A program made the position numbers and the translations under genes. The notes below the pieces were generated by a model that searched no databases, was not told where the DNA came from, and saw nothing but the letters and a program-made list of their open reading frames with translations. Source: Eucommia ulmoides (taxonomy: Eukaryota > Streptophyta > Magnoliopsida > Garryales > Eucommiaceae). From it: a DNA stretch of 64,000 bases. Location of the stretch: the NCBI GenBank assembly GCA_016647705.1, contig CM028328.1, positions 6,039,311 to 6,103,310 of the forward strand, written 5' to 3'. Shown piece after piece: positions 37,699-49,189 of the stretch; the first letter of the stretch is position 1, and each line of letters starts with the position of its first letter.

Positions 37699-40600
37699 GA
37701 AAACCTCTCTGAAGGTCAACCGATAAGTACTGCGACTTCCACAAGTGCAACGGCCATGCTACCGACGAGTGCTTCCAGTTGAAGAAGAAAATTGAGGCCC
37801 TCATCCGAAAAGGTTACCTTGGAAATTATGTCCGCCGACTTGACGAAGATCGGTCTTGCTTAAATGACCGTCGTGATGGACGTCAAGGACAACACAGAAA
37901 GCGGAATGATAATTGGGCTCAGCCCCGTGGCGAGTGAGCTGGGGACGACTCCAATCTGAGGGTTGACGACAAAATTAACATCATCCACGGCGGCCTGGGT
38001 TTCGGTGGAGAAATGTCTTCTTCTTGGAAGAGATATGAAGGCAAGAGTAAGAGGAAGGCGGAACAAGGTGTCTATGAGGTTAACACGATAGATATAAAGG
38101 GAGTGCACGTTCCGCATGATGACGCCCTGGTCATTGCAACCCTAATTAATCATTTTAGAATAGCGAGGATACCCATCGATAGAGGTAGGTTAGCGGATAT
38201 TATCTTTAAGGGAGCCTTCGATAAGATGGGTGTGGAGTCAAGCTTCATGCAACTCGTGAGATCCCCCCTCGTCAGGTTTGCTGGTGACGCGGTTAGTTCG
38301 GTCGGCTGGGTCTCTCTGCCCGTTACCGTTGGCTCCAATCCTGACGTCGCCACCATCTGGTCTAAGTTCCTATAGTTAATAGGCTGTCGCCCTATAACGC
38401 AATCATGGGTCAGCCCACTATGGCCGCCCTGAAGGCCGTATACTCTTCGTATCACCAGAAAATGAAATTTTCCACGGATTCGGGGGTTGGAGAAATACAA
38501 GGAAACCAAGAGACCGCCCGGTCCTGGGCAAGAAGGGCCTTGGAGAAAAAATAGCAATTACAATTAGGGCCCGAGCTGTGTACCCCACATTGAGTTGACG
38601 GGGAGCTCGTGGGCTTAACCGGCGGGGTTCAGCTAGTTCCGATAGACGATCCGCGTAACGATGAGCCCATCTCCCGGCCTCATGAAGACCTGGTCGACAT
38701 CCCCATTCACCCCGCTATAATAGAGAGAACGGTGCTGATTGGTGCTCGTCTAGGCCCAGAAGAACGGTCCGAACTCATCGAGCTGCTGGTAAGAAATCAC
38801 GATATTTTTGCCTAGTCGCACAACGAACTTCCCGGCATTGACCCCAGTGTTTCCATGCATCGGCTGCACGCCAACGTTCATCATACACCTATTCGCCAAA
38901 AAAAGAGAAAGTTCCATCTAGATCAGCAGAAGATAATGGAAGATGAGATAGATAAGCTCGTAAGGTCGAACGTCGTGGAAGAGGTAAAGATCCCAGACTG
39001 GTTTGCGAATATCGTGCTAGCCTCGAAGGCCGGTAACAAATGGCGACTTTGCGTTGACTTCAAGGATCTAAATAAGGCCTACCCCAAATATTTCTTTCCC
39101 CTTCCAAGGATCGACATCGTGATCGACGCCACGGCGGGGCATGAGCGTCTCAACTTCCTCGATACTTACGCCGGCTACAATTAGATCCCAATATATTCCC
39201 CAGACAAAAGCAAGACCTCATTTATCATCGACAGGGGCACCTACTACTACAAAGTATTGCCGTTTGGCCTCCACAATGCAAGGGCGACCTATTAAAGGCT
39301 TGTCAATAAAATGTTCAAGGAGGAAATCGGGAACACGATGGAGGTGTACATCGACGATATGCTCGTGAAAAGTAGTCAGGCTGAAGATCACCTCAACCAC
39401 CTCCCGGCCTACTTCGATAAGCTCTGAGCTCATCGCATGAAGTTAAATCCAAACAAGTGAATTTTCGGCGTGTCCGCTGGTAAATTCTTGTGCTTTATGG
39501 TCTTCCAACGCGGCATCAATGCGAACCCCGACCAGATCAGTACGGTACTTAGCATGGCCCATCCTTACAACAAGAAGAAGGTCCAGATGCTGACAGGTCA
39601 GTTGGCCGCCCTAAATTGATTTATGTCTAGGTCGTTCAAAAAATGCCTCCGTTTTTTCAAAATCCTCTGGGGTAACAAGGCATTCGAATGGACCGAGGAG
39701 TGCGACCGCACTTTTAAATAACTGAAAAAATATCTCTCATTGGCTCCCCTGCTCACTACGCCTCAGAAAGGTGAAGATATTCTCCTTTACATCACGACCT
39801 CTTACGGCCGTCAATGCCGCCCTAGTCAGGGAGGACGCCGGTGTTCAAAGCTCGATCTATTACTCGAGCCGTGTCCTAACTGACGTCGAGACTAGATACA
39901 CAAAATTCGAGAAACTGGCATATGCCTTGCTGATTGCCTCGAGAAAGCTACGCCAATATTTTTAATCTCACACCATTGTGGTATTGACGGACCAGCCGTT
40001 GAGGCAAATTCTCTACTCCCTTAACATCTCGAGGAGGTTAATGAAGTATAGCTTGGAACTGAGCCAATTCCATATCGAGTATCGCCCCAGGACGACAATC
40101 AAGGGGCAAGTCCTAGTTGACTTCATAGTCGAGCTGACCTTCTCCGAGGAGGAGATCATTTTCGATCAAGGTGAATCCGAGCAGACCTCTGAAAATTGGG
40201 AACGGGCCAGAAGCTCATGCGAACTGACTAAAGCTTACAACGACCTTGGCCTCGACTTGTGGTAGCCTTCACTGACGGATCCTCCAATCAGAGCAGCTCA
40301 GGTGTCGGGATGGTCCTCGTCGCCCCAGATAAAGAAGAAATCGAGTACGCCCTTAGGCTCAGATTCTGAGCTACAAATAACGAGGCCGAGTATGAAACAT
40401 TATTGGCCGGGCTATGGTTAGCCCAGGAGTTTAGCGTAAAAACCCTTATGGTGATGTGCGATTCCCAGCTTGTGGTCGATCAAGTCAACGGCGATTACCT
40501 CGTGAAGGACCTAAGCATGATGGCCTACCTAAAGAGGGTAAAAAACCTGACAAAGTTATTTGAGAAGGTGAAAGTCACGCAAATACCTCGAGAAAAGAAC

Positions 40601-41800
40601 AGGCACGCTGATGCCTTGGCTAACCTGGCCTCGATAGTGGAATACACTCTTAAGAGGACGGTCCCTAATGAATTCCTCGTTGAGCCGAGCACAGCCTCCT
40701 CGGATGAGCTGGCGATGATATGCGCCTTAGATTCCGAGCCAACTTAGATGGACCCCATAGTAAGCTATCTCACCAATGGGACGCTTCCTAGTGACCAAGC
40801 TTACTCTCGAAAAATACGGTACCAGGCAGCTCGATATGCCCTCATCGACGGGATTCTTTACCAAAAATCCTTCTCTGATCTGTACTTCCGGCGTCTCCGA
40901 CCTGAAGAGGCCGACTATGTTATGAGGGAGGTCCATGGGGGGATTTGTGAAAATTACTCGGGGGGTAGGTCCCTAGTTTAGAAGCTATTCCTAAACGGGT
41001 ATTACTGGTCGAAGATACTAGAGGACGCGGGGGAATTCATGAAAAGGTGTGACAAGTGCTAGCAATTTGTTACGCACCCTCACTCCCCACCAACCGAGCT
41101 GGTCCTGATATCCAGCCCCTGGCCATTCGCCCAATGGGGAATTGACCTCCTCGGCCCGTTCTCCCTGGGAACCGGCTAGAGGAAATTTCTGGTCGTCGCC
41201 ATCAACTATTTCACTAAGTGGGTTGAAGTCGAGCTACTCGCGATGATCACCAAGCAGCGAATTCGGGACTTTTCATGGAAACACATAATTTGCAGATTTG
41301 GCATCCCCAGGGCTATCATCTCTGACAATAGAAAGCAGTTCGACAACAACCTATTCACCGAGCTATGTGCCAAGCTGAGGATAAGGACAAAATTCTCATC
41401 CCTCGGCGACCCTTAGCCCAACTACTAGGTCGAAGTCACCAACCGGACTATTTTGCAAAATCTGAAAACCAGATTGGACAAATCAAAGGGACTATGGGTG
41501 GAAGACATGTATCCCGTGCTGTGAGCTGATCACATAACAACTCGGACACCGACCGGCGAGATGCCTTTTGGAATGACATTCGAATCGGAGGCTGTAATCC
41601 TGGTGGAGGTTGGAAAACCCTCTCCCCGTATAGCCCGACCATTTGATCGAGCTGAAAATGAGGCAGGCTTGGTTCTCAACCTCGACCTGCTTGAAGAAAG
41701 GAGGGAGATGGCTCAGATTCATCAGGCCGCCTATCAACAGAGGACGGCCCGATACTATAATCGTCGCGTCTGACCTCAATCTTTTGACATTGGGGACCTC
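37699..41800 (+). pseudogene. Tat element pol region
   Basis: The order is gag tail and zinc knuckle (from about 37720), protease region (about 38050-38400), reverse transcriptase (about 38850-39500; CVDFKDLNKAYPK and the VYIDDMLVKS box), RNase H (about 39770-40140), a second archaeal-type RNase H (about 40265-40640; NEAEYETLLAGLWLAQEF), and integrase (about 40990-41900). Two RNase H domains are a Tat-clade trait. The region is heavily decayed. Confidence 0.88.
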
Positions 41801-42423
41801 GTACTAAGGAAGGTCACCCTAGCTACTAAGGAGCAAAATGCTAGGAAGTTAGCACCGAGCTGGGAAGGTCCTTATCGCATGGCTCGTATAGCCCGACCAG
41901 GTACGTATAACTTAAAAATAGAAGAAGGGGTACCACTCAGGCACCCCTGGAATACTAAGCACCTGAAACACTACTACCAAACCGATGTGCAAAATCCATA
42001 AACTTGTCATAGATTTAGTATTTTGATCTCACAAGAATTGTAATAGAAAAGTTGAAGTCAATGAAAAGGAAGCGTTTAAGGTTCAATAAGTTCCTAGTTT
42101 CCGCAATCCGTTAAATAACACATCTACGGATCGGACCCTAAAAAAGATCGACAAGCTTGGGAAAACATAGCTCGGCAGATCATCTCACGGGAAAAATGAT
42201 CCAACAAGAGGTCTAGGGTGGGAAAGGGCAGCCCTCTGTGTGCCGAGAGGTCGGGGTGAGCCATCTTTAAGCCCTTCCCCCTGCAGAGGCGGAGCCGAGT
42301 AGCCCCCCATGCCAACAGCTGAGGCGAGCTGTGTTCCAGCCATTTTTCTGGGTAGAGGTAGCACTCTAGCCCCAGAGATAATCCGGAGATGAGACAAAAA
42401 AAAAAAAAAAAGGGGTCGCACCC

Positions 42424-44088
42424 TGATAGGTGTGATTCACTTACATATTTCCAAACTGAATTAAGTTAGTTTTAGAGTGTTTATATAGTATTTTATTATG
42501 TTTTAATTAGTTTTTATACTTTTTGTATTAAAACAGGTGTGTCAGGTAAAAAGATAGGAAACTGGAGCGAAAACGATAAGATCGAACAAAAAACGGTCGA
42601 AGAACGGTGAAAAAATGAGCACGGAGGCAATATTGTAAAACAAGCCCACCGCCTCAGCATCCAGACCATCGCCGCGGTGGTGAAAATATTGAGAAGATCA
42701 ATATCTTGCTGAACTTCTACCGCCGCGGTGCAAATTCCACCGCCGCGGCGGTGAACCAGCAGAATGGTTTTCAAATCTATCACCTTCTTCACTGTCGCGG
42801 TGATCAACTAACCAACCTACTCCACTACCATGGTGCTGAATCCCATGATCGCGGCGGTGGCCTCTGCACAGTCTAAATATTTTTATTAGATATTTTGAGA
42901 TATTTTATCTATAAATACCCACTCCTCTCCCCTCCTCTTGTCCCCCCCCCCCCTCCCCCCACCCACCCGCGGCCATTTGGGCACCTTAGGCTATATTTAT
43001 GCTAGGGTTTAGGAGTTTTAGAGGTGGAGCTCACATACCGAAGTGAAGAAGATGGTGAATCGATCGTTGAGTGTTTTTAGCGGTTTATCTTCGGATGAGG
43101 CTAAGTTCTTCGATTGTTTTTTCTTATTTCTTTAACTTAGGATATTGTGAGCATGTTTAGCTTGATTTTATTGTTTATACGGTTATGACCACGAGTTAAA
43201 TATGGATTATAGTAGGGATTAACACTATACTTATAAATATGTTGTTTGGATGATTTCGGTTTTTCGTTTGTGATTGTTCTTTGTAGTTTGATTGTATTTA
43301 TCGTATTGTTTGTTTATCATGTTTAGTTAGATAAATGGAGAATACGGGATTTTGAAAAATCTCGAATTCGGATTTGGGTAAACAAACGCCACGATTCTAT
43401 AACCCGGTCGGGGTTTGAATCGTGGACAATCGATGACGTTGGAGCAAGACTCACGCGACCTAGGGTTGTTAAGACGTTGATGGGGACTTCTTCGTTGACA
43501 CGAAGTTGTGTTATATCCCTCGTCTTACACTCGGGAGAGGTGGCGAATGAGTTTTAAAACGGATTTTGTCGATATGATAAATACAACCCACGATCCAATG
43601 ACCTGGTCGGGAGTTGAATTGTGTGTAATCAATGACGCTAGGCGAGACTCACGTGACCTAGTGTCGTTAAGACATTGAGGGAGACTTTTTCGTTGACTCG
43701 AAGTCATGTATTCTCCCATCTTACACTCAGGAGAGGTGACGGTGGAGTTTACGTACCGAGGTTGTTAAATGGGTTGAACACCGTAAACGTGAGTAAATCG
43801 AGATCGAACACGTATTTGTAAACACGTTAATCCCTAGGCAATTCTTTACCCTAAAACATATTTGCATATTAGTGTAGTTAATTTAGATTATATTAGTATT
43901 AGTTTAATTAATTAAATACATTTGTTTTTCACTTAGAGGAGGTTAGGTCATGATAAACACGGTATTCGATAGTAACGACACCAATCCTTGTGGATACGAT
44001 CACCCGATCTTAACGATCACACTCTACTAAAACTTAGACCTCGTATACTTACGAGTGTAAGTAGCGGCTTATTCTTATGCCCCTACCA
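42424..44088. mobile_element. Solo-LTR-like insertion behind Tat pol
   Basis: The 1,665-bp segment starts TGATAGGTGTGATTCACTTA and ends CCCCTACCA (TG...CA), with flanks CACCC (42419-42423) and TACCC (44089-44093). Near the end, ACGACACCAATCCTTGTGGA followed by ACTTACGAGTGTAAG is typical of the 3' end of large plant LTRs. It contains five or so imperfect CACCGCCGCGGTGG palindromes (42650-42860), a TATAAATA box (42911), a C-rich tract (42943-42970) and an internal duplication. No coding sequence is seen. Confidence 0.65.
43390..43755. repeat. ~199-bp tandem duplication in the solo-LTR-like insertion
   Basis: Units starting CACGATTCTATAACCCGGTC (43390) and CACGATCCAATGACCTGGTC (43589) share GACTCACG(C/T)GACCTAG, GTTGAC(A/T)CGAAGT and TCTTACACTC(G/A)GGAGAGG in the same order. 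The copies are clearly diverged. Confidence 0.85.
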
Positions 44089-44099
44089 TACCCTGGAGA

Positions 44100-44520
44100 A
44101 GATCGGCATGCCCGGAGAAACCAAGCTGGTCAAATTGTCTGGGGGGGCAAAATGACCTGCAATCTCAACAAGACACCAAAGTAAGGCGGCGACGACCGAC
44201 CTCTATGTCATTCCTTGTGAGACACCAAGGAGGCTCAGTTGGTCCAACTTTTTTGGTCATCTGGGGGGTGAAATTAAGGACAAAAATCAAGTGGTGAGAC
44301 TCTGTCGAGCACCAGAAAAAAGACCGCAACAGCTCGCCCACCGCGAGCTGCCTTGGTTATCTGGGGGCAAAGTGACCAACAGGAACACCTCTACTAGCCC
44401 GCATACCAAGTGATGAAGGACTGCTGGGCACCACAAAGTCGACCACAATAGCTCGCTTGGCACAAGCTCTTTTGGTCGCTTGGAGGGCAAGGTGTGTACA
44501 GATTGCCGGGCAAATGAGTA
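44100..44520. repeat. Diverged ~110-bp tandem repeats in the Tat 3' region
   Basis: A block with AGCT(C/G)(G/A)...TTGGTCATCTGGGGGGCAAA and GTGAGACTCTG/TGAAGGACTGC...GGGCACCA recurs three or four times (cores near 44150, 44260, 44350, 44475). Non-coding arrays of this kind are common between pol and the 3' LTR in Tat elements. Confidence 0.6.
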
Positions 44521-44960
44521 ATACTCCAGCTCGGCAAATCTTGTGAACTTGCAAATAAAAAAAAAATCATCATTAATCATCATCATCATCCATCCAATAA
44601 AGTAAAGACAGAAAAGTATAAACAAGGTTTGTACAAGGGGCAAAACAAAAGTTCTATTAAGTTGTTAAAACGTGATTACAAAAAAGAGAAGCGGGACTAC
44701 TACTCGTGATATACAAGCCCGCTATTTGTCGGTCTGAACAAAAAAAAAAAAAAAACCTAACTAAAGCTAAGTTAGGTAATCTATTTGGGTTGAGGGCTGA
44801 GGGGCTACTGTTCTGGACTGGGCTGCTCGCCAACGGCCTCCTTTATATTGGCCTTGTTACGGCTCCCTATTGGACAGCTCGGCCTAACTTCTAGAATGGC
44901 CGACTCAGTGCTTGGCTTGTCCATACCTGCATCCTGCTGGGTCTGAGCCTCGGTAATGTC

Positions 44961-46609
44961 CTAGTCGGTAAGCTCGAGGACTATCTTCGTATGGTCGATC
45001 TTCGGGAACTGGCCCTGGACAGAGTTGACCGCTCCCTTGAAACATAGCTGGATCACACTGACGGCGATGCAGTCTCGGAGCCCAGTGAATTCTTCACTCT
45101 TCTTGTAAAGGGCGACCGCCTCATCTTGGGTCTTAGCTTGGGCTCTCTCCAGCTTAGTCGCTTGGTCCCTCTGAAGCTCCTCTAGCCGGGACCTGGCAAT
45201 ATGCTCGGATCGCCTGGAGTCCTTGGCCCTCTTCTCCGCGGCCTCCTTCTCCTCGCGCATCCGTTCCATATCCTTGTGGTAGTCTTCCAGGAGAAGGATG
45301 TCCTCCTCCATTTGCTTCGTTAGCGCTTTGAGCGATTAGATGGCCTGGTGTAGGCAGGCACCGGCCTCTAGCAAAGAGAACAGCCCCTACAATGTCGACA
45401 ACACGATCATTAACAATTTAAAAAGTTCTAAGTACCAAGCGCTGCCCAGGGAGAACAACTTACCAGAAGTACATGCCAATTCATGTCGGCGCAGAGTTTG
45501 GCGTCGGACTTCGTGGCAAATCTTGTCTTGTCTGCCGGTGGTACGATCCGCAGAGTGAAGTTCGTCAGCACGGTGGGATTTTGGGCGGCAGGTTCACCTG
45601 GAAGAAGCCCAGTCTGGATGACGACCTCCCCAGACCCCTCGCCACGCCTATATGGTTGCTCATTTTGTTGGATCGTGGTGGCAGGTCGGCTCCTCTTATG
45701 ATGTCCGGTCAGAGCATTGGACGTCCACATATTCCTTTTTTCCTTGTCTTTTCTGGCGGAAGGGGCAGGATCTCCCCGGATGATCTTCGTCTGCTTGGTC
45801 TTTGCGGTGGTCGGGGTCCTAGGACTCCTCGAGGTAGGGATGGACCCCGCCTGGCTTATAGGTCTCACCTCTTCAATCCTTTGACTGGTCTGAACTCTTT
45901 GGATGACCTGACACTTCTCTACTACCTTCGCCGCCATCTGGGCTATCGCCGCCATGTCTATATTTAGGGAAAAAATGATCGTCAATCGAGAAAGAAAAAT
46001 AATTCCAAGTAAAACAAATTGACCCGATCGAGCTTAGGGTACTTATCGTTCCAAGAATTCTGGTTCAGAGTAGGCGCAGGCAGAGAGGGGTCACTCCAGA
46101 AATAAACATCGTATAGGCACGACTTGAGCAGCAAGTCGACGTGAATGTATGGGGTCTGAAGAATCACCTCATTCTCTTGAAGGATCTTCGGGTTGGGCTT
46201 ATGTTTTTTTGTCACTAAAAAGATGAACATGTTAGAACAGGAACCGAGGTGAGGGGGAACGAGGTCCGGGCTGAAAAGGCTTACCCAGATCTCCCCAATG
46301 CCTCTGGACCGAAAAATCAAACAATGGTGCCTTGTCGGCCTCCCACCCAGTACCTTCCAAGAAGAAAAATCCCTTATTCTAGTCTTTAATGGAATTAGGG
46401 TAGCCCTTGAGGAATTTTCGTCGGGCTAAGAGATAGAACCAGCCTTTCCTGTCGGGCATGGCCTTCGCCAGGAACAGTGTATAAAACAGCTCAAGGGATG
46501 ACGTAATCCCCTCAGCCAGACAAATAATGTGGAAAGACACAATCATGCGGATGCTATTGGGAGAGAGCTGTGATGGACACAGGCCCAAGTCCCAATAGAC
46601 TTCCCTCAC
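44961..46609 (-). pseudogene. Antisense ORF block of the Tat element
   Basis: Minus-strand open frames 46609-46379, 46320-45982, 45985-45428 and 45311-44961 cover most of this stretch. The last is strongly helical and charged (MEEDILLLEDYHKDMERMRE, then alternating E/K/R), a likely coiled coil. Antisense ORFs between pol and the 3' LTR are known in Tat-clade elements, where their function is unknown. The block is decayed. No similarity to a host gene was recognised. Confidence 0.7.
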
Positions 46610-47617
46610 CTAGGGGTAGATGGGGAATCACAACCCGGTCTGCAATTGCTAGTCGTAGACCGCGATGAACCCCTTGAGTGGGTTGCATGCTCGGTCATCC
46701 GCCCCGGGAGCATGTAGCTCAACCGAGCTAGGAATCGCGTACGTAGTACGCAGTTTTCTGAATAGTTTTTTCCGAGAGGTCAAAATCCATCCTCCAGACC
46801 AAAGCATCCAGGGGAACCTCGCAAGTCGATCGATGGGAAGTCGAGCTCGCTTAGGGAGGACGTCTGGACATTAATCGTCTGGCGGTCGCAGGATCGCCAG
46901 AGGAGCCCGCCTCACTTCTTGTCCTCAGAGACCCACGGGGGGGACCAGGCGCGAGGAGTGCCCCTACTCCGGTCTTCCCCTAAGACTCCTCGGAAGAAGA
47001 CGTCTATTGAATAACGAGCTCTTGCTCGCCTGTTGACCCAGGGGCTGGAGGGATGCCCACATCGTTGAAATCCATCGTGGACGAGCTAAGCTCAATCTGG
47101 ACGCCCGGGAAGTATGCTGCTATCACGTCGATTAGGGACGCACTACTCCCCGACCAACCGGACCGAGAGGTAGAAGACATGAAAAAGAAAAACAGATGAA
47201 AAAAAAAAGAAAGGAAGACAAAGGCAGGAGGAGTACCGTGCTTAGGAGGTTGGGAAAAGCTTTTGTGGGAATTTGGTAAGGAAATTTGAAGAGTGGGGCG
47301 CGTATTTATAGGGTGCCGAGAAGCCGAACCGTCGTATTACATCGAACGGTTCGTAGGACTTCGATTCCCGCACCCTTAGCCACGTGTTGTATATCTAGTT
47401 AGACTGATAGTCTGGCTTCCTGAGGAAGCCAAAGGGCGTATGCGGTAGAGTTCGGTCTGGCTTCTAGGGGAAGCCAACGGGCACGCCCGGTCGGGCTGTG
47501 CCATCCCGGTTCTGCCGTCCCCTCTCTCTGTTAGCCCGACTGACTATTCCCGGAGGCCTGACCACTGAATCCTCAGCGTCCCATGTCCTATTTTCACGCT
47601 AAGGCTTGGGGGGCAAC

Positions 47618-48383
47618 TGATGTGGGTAAAGTCGGACCTCCTCCACATATTAACCACCCGAGTTAGATCTGTCACGTCACTAGCGACCTCGTACCAGCTC
47701 GGTGTATAAACAGCCCAAGCGGCCCCTGGTCGGTTAGCTTTGCGCAAGAGGACCTCTCCTAGGAGTCTTGTGAATACGGCAGTCAACGGAAGGTCGAAGT
47801 GCCTAGACCGTCCTTCGCAATTGAGACCGGCTTGACCCGCCTCCTCGGCAGGTCAGGCCCAGGTTCCTGCCATCAATAGTGAAGGGCCCAAGGCTCGGGC
47901 CCATAACTCTAATCTGTTGTGTCGCCCATGCGTCTGACTACTTACTGGTAATCCGAGCTTAAGGTGTTAATTTTGTTTTACACTAATCACGCTTCCGCCT
48001 ATAAATAGGAGGCTTCCCCAATACTTTTGGGGGGACGAGAGAACCATTATAGAGAGAAAAACTTCGCCATAGGTCGCTCAGAAAAGTTGAGGTAATAGTA
48101 ACTGTCTGATTTATATTTTTACCCCGGGCTCTTACTCTCACGCCGGAGGGGACACGCTTAGAAAAACCTTGTCCGTTCTGTGTGCAGGTGACAGATTGGA
48201 GCTCGACCCAGATAACGGCTAGGAGTGCGAAAGGAAAAGAAGACCCGGGCTCAGAATCAGGTTAGATCGAACCTGTCCGGCCCGGCTGCAGCACATGAGG
48301 AAGTTCAGTTATCGTATCCCCTTCTCCTTGATCCGAGAGTGTTTGGATCATACTGCTGGTCGGACCAATTTTTGACACTAACG
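47618..48383 (+). repeat. 3' LTR of the Tat element
   Basis: The 766-bp LTR starts TGATGTGGGTAAAGTCGGAC just after a G-rich polypurine tract, has TATAAATAGG near 48000, and is followed by GATTT (48384-48388), matching the left flank of the element. Confidence 0.9.
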
Positions 48384-48388
48384 GATTT

Positions 48389-48839
48389 AATTAAATTCAA
48401 TTAGATTGAGTTCAATTAAATTACATAAAAATAAAATAAAATATATAATATTAATTGAAATTGAAATTAAATAAAAAATAACAATATCAAAATTTTTGAA
48501 ATTAAAATAAATTAAAAAATATTTTTTAATTTTAATACAAAATATATTTAAAAATGACATTTTTATTAGAATACTTTTCCTTTTTTTTTTCCACTAGTGT
48601 CCTTACATCCTTTTTAAATGTGAGATTAATTTTATTCAGGATTTTGTAACTATCCTTTCTAATACGTATTCTTCTGTAGGTACAAATCTTTGACGTTATA
48701 CAAATTTTTTAAATTTAAACTTAGGTATAGCCAACTTGTTAGTATTAAATACTTATCCAAATCAACGTGTTGTGACATATTTCCTTGTTGGCATTAGAAT
48801 ACTTATCCAAATCGGTGTTTTGTCTTAATACCCAAATAA
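48389..48839. other. AT-rich spacer, no gene seen
   Basis: Low-complexity A/T sequence and two copies of ACTTATCCAAATC (near 48750 and 48806) within a ~55-base diverged direct repeat. Nothing else is supported. Confidence 0.5.
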
Positions 48840-48849
48840 CATGTCAAAT

Positions 48850-49049
48850 ACCAACACGAGTTGGCTCAAATAGAAGGGACTTGGGTTCCCTTAAGTAATG
48901 TCTAGGAATCGAAACTTAGGGGTTGTGTATGGAGAGTGCTCTGTTGGGAGAGATGTCCGTTTCGACACCCAATAATACTTCGAGGGATTAATCTCCGCCG
49001 ATCGTGGCGGGGATACCTTGGGATTACAAAAATAAAAAATAAAAAATAG
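48850..49049 (+). mobile_element. tRNA-type SINE in the HGO upstream region
   Basis: The 200-bp insertion is flanked by CATGTCAAAT (48840-48849) and CACGTCAAAT (49050-49059), a 10-bp duplication with one mismatch. GAGTTGGCTCAAATAGAAGG resembles box A and GGAATCGAAACTT resembles box B. It ends in an A-rich tail after GGGATTAC. It lies 140-340 bp before the HGO start codon. Confidence 0.78.
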
Positions 49050-49189
49050 CACGTCAAATTTGGTAAAATTGTTTAAAAAAATCTCTATCCGCTTTTGTCC
49101 GGTAGCCTTTGTTGTAGGCCAGAGTCGCCGCCATTCTCTCCTATCCGTCTTCCGTTGTAATCGTGTCTGAAAAATCAATCGAGCTGATC

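Larger units (their letters stand above)
25886..48383 (+). mobile_element. Fossil Ty3/gypsy element, Tat clade, with three nested insertions
   Basis: One 22.5-kb composite flanked by GATTT (25881-25885 and 48384-48388). The LTRs are about 769 and 766 bp after removing the nested insert. The primer-binding region starts at about 31687 and a polypurine tract lies at about 47606-47616. Parts run in the order gag, protease, reverse transcriptase, RNase H, a second archaeal-type RNase H, integrase, then an antisense ORF block. That order, the second RNase H and the antisense ORFs mark the Tat clade. It is broken, with well over ten disruptions. By eye the LTRs differ at roughly one base in eight over the first ~370 bp, so it is old. 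Nested inside are 26387-31412, 33304-37690 and 42424-44088. Confidence 0.9.

Noticed and set aside
38150-38557. 135-aa minus-strand frame
   Set aside because: It lies antisense to the protease region of the Tat fossil; no domain.
42124-42421. Minus-strand frames behind Tat pol
   Set aside because: Short, overlapping, no recognisable motif, in the non-coding 3' region of the element.
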